Below, in pieces: positions 20,334 to 29,106 of a stretch of 64,000 nt of DNA; position 1 is the stretch's first letter, and each line of letters begins with the position of its first letter. Both the position numbers and the translations under genes were made by a program. The stretch spans positions 2,700,667 to 2,764,666 of the forward strand of contig NZ_KV917380.1 of assembly GCF_002019765.1 (NCBI RefSeq), given 5' to 3'. Origin of the DNA: Shouchella oshimensis. GTDB taxonomy: Bacteria; Bacillota; Bacilli; Bacillales; Bacillaceae_D. The notes under the pieces were generated by a model, which saw nothing but the letters and a program-made list of their open reading frames with translations, ran no database searches and was not told where the DNA came from.

Positions 20334-21330
20334 CTTTACGGTACTCCAATCCAAAATGAGTATAGCTACTTTGGGTCGCCACTCGACCACGAGGGGTACG
20401 TTGGATAAACCCAATTTGAAGAAGATATGGTTCATAAACTTCTTCAATCGTATCGGACTCCTCGCCAATGGAAGCTGCAATCGTTTCAATTCCAACTGGC
20501 CCTCCATTAAAACGATGGATAATGCCTTTGATTAGCTTCTCATCAATATGATCAAGTCCTAGAGGATCAACTTGAAGTCGCTCAAGGGCGTGTTTTGCCA
20601 AATCTAAAGAAATCGAATCGTGCCCATCGACTTGTGCAAAATCTCTGACACGCTTTAATAATCGATTTGCAATTCGCGGTGTTCCTCTTGACCTTCTTGC
20701 AATCTCCACCTCTGCATCCTTTGTTAACTCCACGTCAAACACTTGAGCAGAGCGATGAATAATTTTCGCTAAATCATCCGGTTTGTAATAATCAAGTCTC
20801 GACAATACCCCAAAACGATCTCGCAACGGTGCTGAGATCATTCCCGCCTTTGTTGTCGCACCTACTAAAGTAAACGGCGGTAAGTCAAGACGGACAGACC
20901 TAGCTGTTGGACCTTTGCCAATGACAATATCAATACAAAAGTCTTCCATTGCTGGATAAAGTATTTCTTCTATTACACGGTTCAAACGATGGATTTCATC
21001 AATAAATAAGACGTCGCCAGGCTCAAGGGATGTGAGGATAGCGGCTAAATCACCTGCACGCTCAATAGCAGGACCTGCAGTTGTTTTTATTTGACCGCCC
21101 ATTTCTTGAGCAATAATGGCAGCAAGAGTCGTTTTACCAAGACCTGGGGGTCCATATAGGAGTACATGGTCCAACGCTTCTTGTCTTAGCTTCGCAGCCT
21201 TCATAAAAATAGATAAATTGTCTTTTACTTCGTCTTGACCGATGTACTCCTTTAGTAAAGCCGGGCGAAGCTGTTGTTCCGTAATTTCTTCCGTTTCCGT
21301 TGATTCAGCCGAAACGACTCGCTCATCCAT
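20326..21330 (-). CDS. ruvB: Holliday junction branch migration helicase RuvB
   Basis: 334-residue AAA+ motor. Walker A is [13 protein letters not shown], Walker [10 protein letters not shown], sensor 1 [18 protein letters not shown], and the C-terminal winged helix includes [12 protein letters not shown]. It works with RuvA, encoded 16 bases upstream. Confidence 0.98.
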   Translation of the reverse strand: MDERVVSAESTETEEITEQQLRPALLKEYIGQDEVKDNLSIFMKAAKLRQEALDHVLLYGPPGLGKTTLAAIIAQEMGGQIKTTAGPAIERAGDLAAILTSLEPGDVLFIDEIHRLNRVIEEILYPAMEDFCIDIVIGKGPTARSVRLDLPPFTLVGATTKAGMISAPLRDRFGVLSRLDYYKPDDLAKIIHRSAQVFDVELTKDAEVEIARRSRGTPRIANRLLKRVRDFAQVDGHDSISLDLAKHALERLQVDPLGLDHIDEKLIKGIIHRFNGGPVGIETIAASIGEESDTIEEVYEPYLLQIGFIQRTPRGRVATQSSYTHFGLEYRKDG

Positions 21331-21346
21331 GCCTGTTTACCCCCTT

Positions 21347-21952
21347 CTATGTACGAAGCATAAGCGCAAGTGCACGCTTAATGTACTCATCGGTTTCAAG
21401 ATCTTCCCCAAGTAGCTTTTTCTTCACTCTATTAAGTTCTTTATCAACATATCCCAGTGCTTTTAACGCTTCAAGAGCGTCAGCTAGCTGGTCATTCTCT
21501 TGTTTAGAAGTCGCTAAAGGTGTCTCTTGTAACAATGATGCGGTTGTAAAATCCTCTAGCTTCCCCTTTAAATCTAAAATGATTTGCCTTGCTGTTTTCT
21601 TTCCAATTCCCGGGAATCTCGTGAGCAACGCTTCATCCTCTCGCTCAATCGCTTCCACGATTTGATCTGTTTGACCAGCTGCTAAAACCGCCAAAGCTCC
21701 TTTTGGTCCAATACCTGATACACTTAATAATTTTTCAAATAAGCTACGTTCTTGTTTATGTTTAAACCCATATAAACGCTGAAAATCTTCACGCACATAG
21801 TGATAAGTCACGACCGTTAAAGCCTTATTTTTTTGCCCGGTAAACCTGTACGGATTCGCACATATAATTTGATAGCCGATACCATTTGTTGTTTCAATGA
21901 CAAGATGAGAAGGTTCAACTTCTACTAACACACCTTTTATATAGTCAATCAT
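21347..21952 (-). CDS. ruvA: Holliday junction DNA-binding protein RuvA
   Basis: 201 residues: N-terminal OB fold (MIDYIKGVLVEVEPSHLVIE), helix-hairpin-helix motifs (LLSVSGIGPKGALAVL; LTRFPGIGKKTARQIILDLK) and a C-terminal RuvB-binding three-helix domain (ALEALKALGYVDKELNRVKK). The start at 21952 follows GGAGGAG; a longer frame to 22048 lacks an SD. Confidence 0.97.
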   Translation of the reverse strand: MIDYIKGVLVEVEPSHLVIETTNGIGYQIICANPYRFTGQKNKALTVVTYHYVREDFQRLYGFKHKQERSLFEKLLSVSGIGPKGALAVLAAGQTDQIVEAIEREDEALLTRFPGIGKKTARQIILDLKGKLEDFTTASLLQETPLATSKQENDQLADALEALKALGYVDKELNRVKKKLLGEDLETDEYIKRALALMLRT

Positions 21953-22053
21953 CTTTTCTCCTCCAAAAAACCGAACATTTATTTCTATAGTAGCACACTC
22001 TTCGTTTCTTTTTAAGCCATAATAGTGGGTCAAGACGAAAGTGCCCACAGCTC

Positions 22054-22084
22054 AAAAAAGCTTATCGGTTTTCGACAAGCTCTT
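22054..22084 (-). terminator. Terminator after bofC
   Basis: Reverse strand AGCTTGTCG / CGATAAGCT (one G-U pair) with a five-base loop, followed by a T-run. Confidence 0.75.
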
Positions 22085-22115
22085 TATAAAAATGGTTGTA
22101 TCTTAGTTCTATTTA

Positions 22116-22646
22116 CTACCCCTTCTTGTCAACAATCGCATTTAATTCATCAACAGAAGATACTTTCATTCCTTTTGTAAGCGCGAGCTTTACGGAGGAA
22201 GCCAATGAATACTCGCTCAAATGGTCATAGGTTTGAATAATGTGCTTCGCTTCAGGTTGACCCGTATATAAAATTAAATGTTGATCATCAGACAAACCCA
22301 AATAGCCCTCTTGCTTAACCTCAGGTGATAGGTCAAGGAGTTCTTGCCTAAAATGAACAAACCCTTTTTTTTGATCCACCACTTGCCAATTACTATACTC
22401 ATACCAAAAATCCTGTAATGAATTAATCGCTTCTTTTCTCGTTTCTTCTTGACTTATACCATCGGCAAAAACGGTTTCAAACAAGAGCTCTACTTCATTG
22501 TCAGCCTGTTCTTTCACTGCCTCAGGACGACTTATTTCCGTTGGTTCACCCTCATTCCAAATAATAAATGTACTATAAAAAAGAATAACAGAAAACGCCC
22601 CAAGTACGAAGGGTAGCCAATGCTTATGAATGATTTTTTTGTACAT
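22116..22646 (-). CDS. bofC: BofC, forespore regulator of the sigma-K checkpoint
   Basis: 176 residues with an N-terminal membrane/signal segment (LPFVLGAFSVILFYSTFII) and the BofC C-terminal domain (DFWYEYSNWQVVDQKKGFVH, EGYLGLSDDQHLILYTG). In B. subtilis BofC inhibits SpoIVB, the forespore protease that triggers pro-sigma-K processing, and the gene lies next to ruvA, as here. It is intact, which bears on whether this lineage still sporulates. Confidence 0.9.
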   Translation of the reverse strand: MYKKIIHKHWLPFVLGAFSVILFYSTFIIWNEGEPTEISRPEAVKEQADNEVELLFETVFADGISQEETRKEAINSLQDFWYEYSNWQVVDQKKGFVHFRQELLDLSPEVKQEGYLGLSDDQHLILYTGQPEAKHIIQTYDHLSEYSLASSVKLALTKGMKVSSVDELNAIVDKKG

Positions 22647-22797
22647 ACGTATACGCGCTCCTTCTATGTGCAGATGCTACCCATTCTTTCCATGTTCACT
22701 TTCTTCTATTCTTTAAAAAGACACAGGATTTTCATATCTCCACCTTTAGTAAAAAGAAAACCATGCCATAATAGAGTGTAGAAAAAGGAGTGATCGC

Positions 22798-23169
22798 ATG
22801 AAAAGAATTGTTTTACAAATACTGGGTTTATTTTTTGTTGTGGCGCTAGCAGCATGTGGCGGTAATGAGTCAGATGATGCGCAGAGTGAACAAGTGGAAA
22901 CGGATGAAACCGTAACCATTAAAGCGCTTAACTGGCATTTTGATGAGGAAGAGTATATTGTTCCATCTGGTGAAACCACAATTGAACTGATTAACGAAAG
23001 TGGTAACCATGGAATTATTATTCGTGAAGTTAACAGCGGCGAAGATGTCGTTCTTAACAAGCAAGGCTCTACAGTCGCTACTTTAGCACCTGGAGAATAT
23101 GAGATCATTTGTTCAATTCCTTGTGGGAGCGGTCATACAGATATGACGGCAACCTTAGTGGTTACATAA
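22798..23169 (+). CDS. Single-domain cupredoxin lipoprotein with a CuA-type metal site
   Basis: 123 residues: a lipoprotein signal peptide with lipobox LAAC (residues 17-20), an acidic linker, then a cupredoxin fold. The C-terminal loop CSIPCGSGHTDM has the exact spacing C-x3-C-x3-H-x2-M of the binuclear CuA centre of cytochrome oxidase subunit II, and an upstream His (GNHGIII) can supply the other ligand. No transmembrane subunit-II helices and no oxidase genes are nearby. It may pass electrons or copper at the membrane surface (inference). SD AAAGGAGTG. Confidence 0.82.
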   Translation: MKRIVLQILGLFFVVALAACGGNESDDAQSEQVETDETVTIKALNWHFDEEEYIVPSGETTIELINESGNHGIIIREVNSGEDVVLNKQGSTVATLAPGEYEIICSIPCGSGHTDMTATLVVT

Positions 23170-23197
23170 AAAAAGAAGGCAGCTGCCTTCTTTTTTT
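23168..23197. terminator. Bidirectional terminator between the cupredoxin gene and coxA-like gene
   Basis: AAAAAAAGAAGGCAG directly followed by its complement CTGCCTTCTTTTTTT: a 30-bp perfect palindrome. Confidence 0.88.
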
Positions 23198-23963
23198 AAC
23201 GACTTTTTTCAAATGGACGTTTTGCTGCACGACCTAAGTCTTTCATCATGTCTTGGAACGTATTTTCTACTTCTTTAAAAGCAGCGCCTGTCCGTAAACG
23301 GTCATCCATTTTACTCATCGAAGAGTAAGCATCCCTATCAGTAGTGACGGTGACATGCTTGCCTTCTCCCATAATACGTTGAACGTGTTTATGCATATCA
23401 CGATCTACATGATGCTGGTTGCCTTTACTTTTATAACCAATGACAACATCATTGTCATGAACCATTACACGTGGATCTTGAACGCCATCCATTTTTTTCA
23501 GTTCACTTGTTAAGCTGCTGATATGCTTTCCATCATACTCTTTATGATAGTGTGCTTCCGTTGTTTTTTTGTGCATGGAAGAACGTTTGAACTGCATACC
23601 TCTACCGCTTATTGTGTCATGTTTGCGATTAAGAACCCCATTTTCGTCAACCATACCAGGTCGATCATTTCCAGTTATTCCGCGTCCATGAGCCATTTTG
23701 CGATTTTGGTTGTAGTAGGCTTTCGGATTATTTAAACGGTCATTCTTTTGTGAGAAACGATTGTTTTGATAATACTCTTTCCCACCAACACCATTTCCAT
23801 AATACGGGTAATTCGCATTATAGTCATTTCCACCGTAATCATACCCCATTTGTGCTTCACTACCACGATACATATTCCCTTGTGTTTGATTTCCACCGTT
23901 ACAAGCTGTAAGACCAGTCGTAATAACTGCTGCACATAAGAAAGAAGCTACTGTTTTTTTCAT
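23196..23963 (-). CDS. YhcN/YlaJ-family sporulation lipoprotein (CoxA-like)
   Basis: 255 residues from an ATG behind AAGGGGGA. The signal peptide ends in the lipobox TTGLTAC (Cys 21 in MKKTVASFLCAAVITTGLTAC numbering), followed by a Gly/Asn/Tyr-rich stretch and a C-terminal YhcN/YlaJ domain (HISSLTSELKKMDGVQDPRV; NDVVIGYKSKG; VQRIMGEGKHVTVTTDRDAY). It lies directly downstream of safA, as B. subtilis coxA (yrbB) does; that protein is a spore cortex/coat component. Probable mother-cell expression (inference). Confidence 0.85.
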   Translation of the reverse strand: MKKTVASFLCAAVITTGLTACNGGNQTQGNMYRGSEAQMGYDYGGNDYNANYPYYGNGVGGKEYYQNNRFSQKNDRLNNPKAYYNQNRKMAHGRGITGNDRPGMVDENGVLNRKHDTISGRGMQFKRSSMHKKTTEAHYHKEYDGKHISSLTSELKKMDGVQDPRVMVHDNDVVIGYKSKGNQHHVDRDMHKHVQRIMGEGKHVTVTTDRDAYSSMSKMDDRLRTGAAFKEVENTFQDMMKDLGRAAKRPFEKSR

Positions 23964-24035
23964 ATTTGAAATCCCCCTTTCAGTGATATTGTCCACCAAA
24001 AGAGGGATTTTAATCTGTTAGTTGTTGGGTTTTAA

Positions 24036-25445
24036 TTAATCTTCATGCGTGTCTTTTTCATCATAATTATTCACTTGTTCTTTCGGTCCATAAGGAGCGT
24101 ACGATGCTTGCATTCCATGCATTGTCTCCCATTGGGGCGCCTGATTATGTGCAGACGCTTCTCGATATCCATACTCATTTTGTGTGTGCCCGTATTGCTC
24201 TATTTGAGGAGCATATGAGTCCATTTGTGGATAGAACCAACTTTGATTTGCACTGTTCCACTGACCATCTTTTTTTACAAACGTAGGAGATGGTTGTTGA
24301 TTTCCCATCCCTTGTTGCATTGGGGCGTGGTGGTTTCCTCCCATCCCTTGTTGCATTGGGGCGTGGTGGTTTCCTCCCATCCCTTGTTGCATTGAGGCGT
24401 GGTGGTTTCCTCCCATCCCTTGTTGCATTGGGGCTTGATGGTTTCCTCCCATTCCTTGTTGCATTGGGGCATGGTGGTTTCCTCCCATCCCTTGTTGCAT
24501 TGGGGCTTGATGGTTTCCTCCCATTCCTTGTTGCATTGGGGCATGGTGGTTTCCTCCCATCCCTTGTTGCATTGAGGCGTGGTGGTTTCCTCCCATCCCT
24601 TGTTGCATTGGCGCATGGTGGTTTCCTCCCATTCCTTGTTGCATTGAGGCGTGGTGGTTTCCTCCCATTCCTTGTTGCATGGGCGCATGGTGGTTTCCTC
24701 CCATCCCTTGTTGCATTGGGGCGTGGTGGTTTCCTCCCATCCCTTGTTGCATTGGGGCGTGGTGGTTTCCTCCCATCCCTTGTTGCATTGGGGCGTGGTG
24801 GTTTCCTCCCATCCCTTGTTGCATGGGCGCGTGGTGGTTTCCTCCCATCCCTTGTTGCATTGGGGCATGGTGGTTTCCATTGGTCGAATTCATCATTGAT
24901 TCAACAGGTGAAGATTCATTTGTTGTAGACCACTGATTCATTAAAGACGGAGAATTTCCAGTCATTTCTTGCATGTAATGAGTTTCATTCATCGATTGCG
25001 GACTGATTGACTGATTTGTTGCACTGACTTGCTGATTTGGGACATGTGGAGGTGTCTTAGGGTATGTTCCACATGACGAACAAGCTTGCTTTGGTGGCAA
25101 AGGCTTCGGTTCAGAGCTATATGATGCACTCTTTGGTGGCTGCGCCAATGTTTTCAAAGCACTTATAGAATCTAATTCGGTCGTGTTTGTAGCTGGTTTT
25201 TTTAATGGTTCAAGTTTTTCTTTTTTATTTAATAACGGTTTTTTTGGTTCTTTATTTGGTTCTTTAACAGATGTTTCTTTTCGAACAGCAACTGTTGGAG
25301 AAGGGATTTTCACCTTCATTCCTGGCATTAATACATCTGGATTCGTTATCGTCGAATTTGCTTGTTTAATTTGATTTAATGATAAATCATACTTATCCGC
25401 CAGTTTTCCTACAGTGTCCCCTTTTTGTACAATATGAATTCTCAT
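24036..25445 (-). CDS. safA: SafA-like spore-coat morphogenetic protein with LysM domain and long repeat tract
   Basis: 469 residues. The N-terminal LysM domain (MRIHIVQKGDTVGKLADKYD, residues 1-46) should bind cortex peptidoglycan, as in SafA. A Lys/Pro-rich linker follows, then 16 tandem 12-residue units of the form GNHHAPMQQGMG (with P/S and H/Q variants), and a Gln/Tyr-rich C-terminus. Synteny with coxA below and nadA above matches B. subtilis safA. The start at 25445 follows AGGGGGGAC. The His/Met/Gln repeat tract has no counterpart I recall in B. subtilis SafA and could bind metal or act as a cross-linking substrate (inference). Confidence 0.88.
   Translation of the reverse strand: MRIHIVQKGDTVGKLADKYDLSLNQIKQANSTITNPDVLMPGMKVKIPSPTVAVRKETSVKEPNKEPKKPLLNKKEKLEPLKKPATNTTELDSISALKTLAQPPKSASYSSEPKPLPPKQACSSCGTYPKTPPHVPNQQVSATNQSISPQSMNETHYMQEMTGNSPSLMNQWSTTNESSPVESMMNSTNGNHHAPMQQGMGGNHHAPMQQGMGGNHHAPMQQGMGGNHHAPMQQGMGGNHHAPMQQGMGGNHHAPMQQGMGGNHHASMQQGMGGNHHAPMQQGMGGNHHASMQQGMGGNHHAPMQQGMGGNHQAPMQQGMGGNHHAPMQQGMGGNHQAPMQQGMGGNHHASMQQGMGGNHHAPMQQGMGGNHHAPMQQGMGNQQPSPTFVKKDGQWNSANQSWFYPQMDSYAPQIEQYGHTQNEYGYREASAHNQAPQWETMHGMQASYAPYGPKEQVNNYDEKDTHED
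24303..24879 (-). repeat. 16 tandem 36-bp units inside safA
   Basis: In-frame 36-bp repeats, each encoding 12 residues. Units differ at a few positions giving Pro/Ser and His/Gln changes. A 72-bp double unit is duplicated exactly (about 24431-24502 and 24503-24574), pointing to recent slippage or unequal crossover. The absence of stops in several frames produces long shadow ORFs here. Confidence 0.95.
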
Positions 25446-25561
25446 TGGGTCGTCCCCCCTGTTATAGGCATTCGTACACACTATGCGCACTGATTCCATA
25501 ATGTTCCTCTTTAAAAATGATTATGAGAATAGTTTCAAGCATATGACGAGGACAACTTAAT

Positions 25562-26659
25562 TTATTTTACTGATAAAAGCATGCGATCTAAAGCCATTTT
25601 GGCATAATCGGTAATGGTTTTTGGTACGTTAATTTCAAATTGATAAACACCCTCACGTAGTAAATCAAGCGTCCAACACAAATGCTCAGGGTCAATTCGA
25701 TTCATAGTTAAGCAAGGGCACATATAAGGGTTCAAAGACTCAATCTGTTTGTCAGGATGTTGTCTCGCTAACCGATTAACCAAATTCATTTCTGTACCAA
25801 CTGCCCATTTTGTTCCTGATTCAGCTTCTTGGATCACCTGAATAATGTGACTGGTACTACCTGCATCATCAGCGGCTTGAACAACTTCATAGCTACATTC
25901 TGGATGCACAATAATGTTCATATCAGGAAATTGCGCTCGTTTTTCATTTATTTGGGAAACAGTAAATTTTTCATGAACCGAGCAATGACCTTTCCATAAA
26001 ATGATTCTAATTTCGTCTAAGTTGATACCATCCGCTCGTTCTAACTCATTTTTATGCGGACACCAAACAGCCATTTGTTCAAGTGGAATCCCAAGTTCAG
26101 CAGCTGTATTCCGACCAAGATGTTGATCGGGCAAAAACAAGAGTCGTTCTTTTTGATGCAACGCCCAGCTAACCATTTCTTTCGCATTAGACGAAGTCAA
26201 GCATGCTCCACCATGTTCGCCACAAAAAGCCTTGATAGCCGCAGTTGAATTGACATAGGTTAGGGGAACAAGGGTATTTCCGTACATCTCTGTTAAGCTT
26301 TTCCAAGCTCTTTTCGTTTGTGCATGCGTTGCCATATCTGCCATAGAACAGCCAGCTGCAAGGTCAGGTAAAAGAACAGTTTGACTTGGACTCGTTAACA
26401 TGTCTGCGGTTTCCGCCATGAAATGAACACCACAGAACACAATAAAGGCAGCATCACTTTTTGCACATAATTGAGCAAGCTGTAAGGAATCACCTGTCAC
26501 ATCAGCAAACTGAATCACGTCTTCTCGTTGATAGTGATGCCCCGGTATGAGTAATTCGTTACCAAAAAAGGCTTTAGCTTGATGGATCCGGCTTACTTTC
26601 TCTTCTGTTGACATCGTACGGTAATGCTCTGGAAGAATCGTTGGTTTTACTAGTTCCAC
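25562..26659 (-). CDS. nadA: Quinolinate synthase A
   Basis: 365 residues; condenses iminoaspartate with dihydroxyacetone phosphate, using a 4Fe-4S cluster. Segments visible are [42 protein letters not shown] and [13 protein letters not shown], carrying cluster cysteines. The start is a GTG at 26659 (SD AGAGG). It is last in nadB-nadC-nadA; six bases separate it from nadC. Confidence 0.97.
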   Translation of the reverse strand: MELVKPTILPEHYRTMSTEEKVSRIHQAKAFFGNELLIPGHHYQREDVIQFADVTGDSLQLAQLCAKSDAAFIVFCGVHFMAETADMLTSPSQTVLLPDLAAGCSMADMATHAQTKRAWKSLTEMYGNTLVPLTYVNSTAAIKAFCGEHGGACLTSSNAKEMVSWALHQKERLLFLPDQHLGRNTAAELGIPLEQMAVWCPHKNELERADGINLDEIRIILWKGHCSVHEKFTVSQINEKRAQFPDMNIIVHPECSYEVVQAADDAGSTSHIIQVIQEAESGTKWAVGTEMNLVNRLARQHPDKQIESLNPYMCPCLTMNRIDPEHLCWTLDLLREGVYQFEINVPKTITDYAKMALDRMLLSVK

Positions 26660-26665
26660 TTTCCG

Positions 26666-27505
26666 TCATCCTCTCTTAAGTAACATGCTTAAATCAAGTG
26701 CTTTAACTGAATGGGTAATAAACCCTAAAGATAGAAAGTCTACTCCTGTGCCTGCATAAAGGTGTATCGTAGACAGATCAATCCCTCCAGAAGCTTCAGT
26801 TCGGATGGAAGGTGGCACAAGTTTTTGGTACGTGCGTATCTCGTCCGGTGAAGCATTATCAAACATAATGACATCTGCAGCCGCCGCCACAGCCTCTTTT
26901 ACTTCCTCGGCATTTGTTGTTTCTACTTCAATTTTCATCATCGGTCCCGCTATCGCTTTTACACGACGAACAGCCTTTGAAATGGAACCACATGCTGCAA
27001 TATGATTTTCCTTTAACATAACAGCATCATGTAAGCCATTACGGTGATTGTAACCACCACCAGCGCGACAGGCTGCTTTATCAAACATTCTAAGACCTGG
27101 TGCCGTTTTTCTTGTATCACACAAGCGGATTGAAGGGTCATTTAAACGCTCTTTTGCTAAATGAACCGTTGAAGCAATGCCACACATACGTTGCAATACA
27201 TTTAATAAAACACGCTCCCCTTGAAGGAGTGTATACACATTTCCTTCTAACGTTGCAAGAACATCCCCTTTTTCAATAAACTGTCCTTCTGTTTTAGAAC
27301 TAGTGATATTAATCTCATGATCAAAAAGCGTAAAATACGTATGCAGCACTTGTTCTCCTGAAAATACACCTGCATCTTTAGCCACTATTTCAGCAGTTAC
27401 GCTCCCCGCGGATTTAGAAAAAATACTTTCAGATGTTTCGTCCCTATCGCCAATATCTTCTAAAATGAACTGCTTTAGCGCTTCTCTTACTTTAATGGTG
27501 TTCAC
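26666..27505 (-). CDS. nadC: Nicotinate-nucleotide pyrophosphorylase (carboxylating)
   Basis: 279 residues; turns quinolinate plus PRPP into nicotinate mononucleotide. The signature RLCDTRKTAPGLR, the CRAGGGYNHRNGL loop and the C-terminal TEASGGIDLSTIHLYAGTGV are intact. GTG start five bases after AAGGAGG. It overlaps nadB by 14 bases. Confidence 0.97.
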   Translation of the reverse strand: MNTIKVREALKQFILEDIGDRDETSESIFSKSAGSVTAEIVAKDAGVFSGEQVLHTYFTLFDHEINITSSKTEGQFIEKGDVLATLEGNVYTLLQGERVLLNVLQRMCGIASTVHLAKERLNDPSIRLCDTRKTAPGLRMFDKAACRAGGGYNHRNGLHDAVMLKENHIAACGSISKAVRRVKAIAGPMMKIEVETTNAEEVKEAVAAAADVIMFDNASPDEIRTYQKLVPPSIRTEASGGIDLSTIHLYAGTGVDFLSLGFITHSVKALDLSMLLKRG

Positions 27506-29012
27506 AGAAACCTCCTTGGTTTACTACTGACATTTTCCCACTGCAAAAACGAATGGTTCGCTCTTTCCAAAAAGAGGATGTAGCGAAAAAGTCACTTCGT
27601 TGGTGAGTTCCTCTTGTTTCTTCCCTCGTTAGCGCCGCCCGGGTAATGAAGGTCGCTACTTCAAACATACCCTTATCTTCAGTAGACTGCTTACAGGATG
27701 CAGGCTGCCTTCGATAGACATCAAACCACTCTAGCATCTCGTGCAATTCTTGTTGAGAGCGCTTTATTCCTACTTGATGCATCATCCGCTGTTGTAGTTC
27801 CTCCCGCTTAGGTAATAAATGTTCTTGAGGGTCTATACGCACTAAGGAAGAGGTATCATCTAATTGAACGATAGGTGCTTTTTTAGATTCCGATACTAGA
27901 TGATCTGCACATGCTGTTGCAAAATAAATGGCTTCCAGTAAAGAATTGCTTGCAAGTCGGTTTGCACCATGAGCACCAGAACAAGCAACTTCCCCAATCG
28001 CATATAATTGTTCAACTGCCGTCCTTCCGACTTGATCGACTTCCACTCCTCCACAAATAAAATGGGCTCCTGGTGCAACAGGAATTGGTTTCATTGCCGG
28101 ATCGATTCCCTCTCGTATACATGCTTGATAAAGAAATGGGAACCGAGTTGAAAAATAATCGAGATGCCTCACATCTAAATAAATGGCTTCACCTTGCAAC
28201 ATTGCTTCATGCAGCACAGCTGAAACAAGATCTCTTCCTTCTAAATCGCCTTGTGGGTATCGACCTAACAGACGCTCTTGTTTACCATTTACTAAATAGC
28301 CTCCTTCGCCGCGAACAGCTTCACTCATTAAGATTGAATGTTTCCCCTTTAATATCGTTGGATGAAATTGTATGTACTCTAAATCTTTTAATACTGCACC
28401 TGCTTGATAAGCGAGAAACATTCCTTCTCCTGTAGCCGTTGGTGAATTTGAATTTACTTCGAACAGTTGGCCAACTCCGCCTGTCGCCATTACAACAAAA
28501 TCAGCTTGCCACTCTCCTTCTAACGTGCAGATTCCCGTAACGACACTCCCTTTTTTAATTAATCCCGTTACCTCTGCATGTTCATATACCGTTACGCGAG
28601 GAGCGACACGTTCCCATAACGTTTCTACAATGGTCTTACCTGTTTGATCTTTCACATGAACGATTCGACTTTTTTGATGTGCTCCCTCACGTCCAAGGGC
28701 ATAATAGCCATCCTGCTTATCAAACGAAACACCCATCTCTTCAAGCTCATGAATGAGGTAACTTGCCTTTTCCGTAATCGATTTGACTAGCCATTCGTCG
28801 TTTACTCCTTTCCCGGCATGTAACGTGTCTTGAAAATGATAAATGGGATGGTCCTCCTTATCTAGGGCTGCTGCTATACCTCCTTGGGCAGAGGCTGAGT
28901 TGCTTTCTATATAAGCAGACTTTGTGAAAATAATCACATTCAATTGGTCAGCAAGCTTATGAGCTGCAACCAAACTAGCGATTCCAGATCCTATAATAAT
29001 AACTGTTTTCAA
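27492..29012 (-). CDS. nadB: L-aspartate oxidase
   Basis: 506-residue flavoenzyme oxidising aspartate to iminoaspartate. The FAD-binding GSGIASLVAAHKLA is at the N-terminus, SASAQGGIAAAL near residue 45, and the catalytic segment EYIQFHPT and GEVACSGAHGANRLASNSLL further on. The TTG start at 29012, behind AGGAGG, is preferred over the longer frame to 29084, which would run through the operator region. First gene of the NAD operon, divergent from nadS. Confidence 0.96.
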   Translation of the reverse strand: MKTVIIIGSGIASLVAAHKLADQLNVIIFTKSAYIESNSASAQGGIAAALDKEDHPIYHFQDTLHAGKGVNDEWLVKSITEKASYLIHELEEMGVSFDKQDGYYALGREGAHQKSRIVHVKDQTGKTIVETLWERVAPRVTVYEHAEVTGLIKKGSVVTGICTLEGEWQADFVVMATGGVGQLFEVNSNSPTATGEGMFLAYQAGAVLKDLEYIQFHPTILKGKHSILMSEAVRGEGGYLVNGKQERLLGRYPQGDLEGRDLVSAVLHEAMLQGEAIYLDVRHLDYFSTRFPFLYQACIREGIDPAMKPIPVAPGAHFICGGVEVDQVGRTAVEQLYAIGEVACSGAHGANRLASNSLLEAIYFATACADHLVSESKKAPIVQLDDTSSLVRIDPQEHLLPKREELQQRMMHQVGIKRSQQELHEMLEWFDVYRRQPASCKQSTEDKGMFEVATFITRAALTREETRGTHQRSDFFATSSFWKERTIRFCSGKMSVVNQGGFCEHH

Positions 29013-29028
29013 ATGAACCTCCTGTCTG

Positions 29029-29070
29029 TGTAAATATACACTTGTCTTGTCACCTATATTTACATAGAAT
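29029..29070. promoter_or_regulatory. Divergent nadB/nadS regulatory region with probable NiaR operator
   Basis: A 10-bp inverted repeat, TGTAAATATA (29029-29038) and TATATTTACA (29055-29064), encloses CACTTGTCTTGTCACC. The centre resembles my recollection of the NiaR (YrxA) motif around TGTCTTGACA. A rightward promoter for nadS fits TTGTCT (29042-29047), 17 bases, TAGAAT (29065-29070), overlapping the operator. NiaR is encoded just downstream of nadS. Confidence 0.65.
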
Positions 29071-29106
29071 AAAAGAAAACACAACTACAATTTTTAAGGA
29101 GCGATT

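Noticed and set aside
20334-20507. N-terminal extension of the DUF2905 protein
   Set aside because: This part overlaps ruvB in another frame; the family starts at the ATG at 20333.
24303-24879. CRISPR array
   Set aside because: Repeats are contiguous without spacers and are in frame inside a protein gene.
24275-24936. Several long ORFs (about 80-210 codons) on both strands over the safA repeat
   Set aside because: They arise because the 36-bp unit contains no stop in several frames. The safA frame has LysM, SD and synteny; the others have no start signals.
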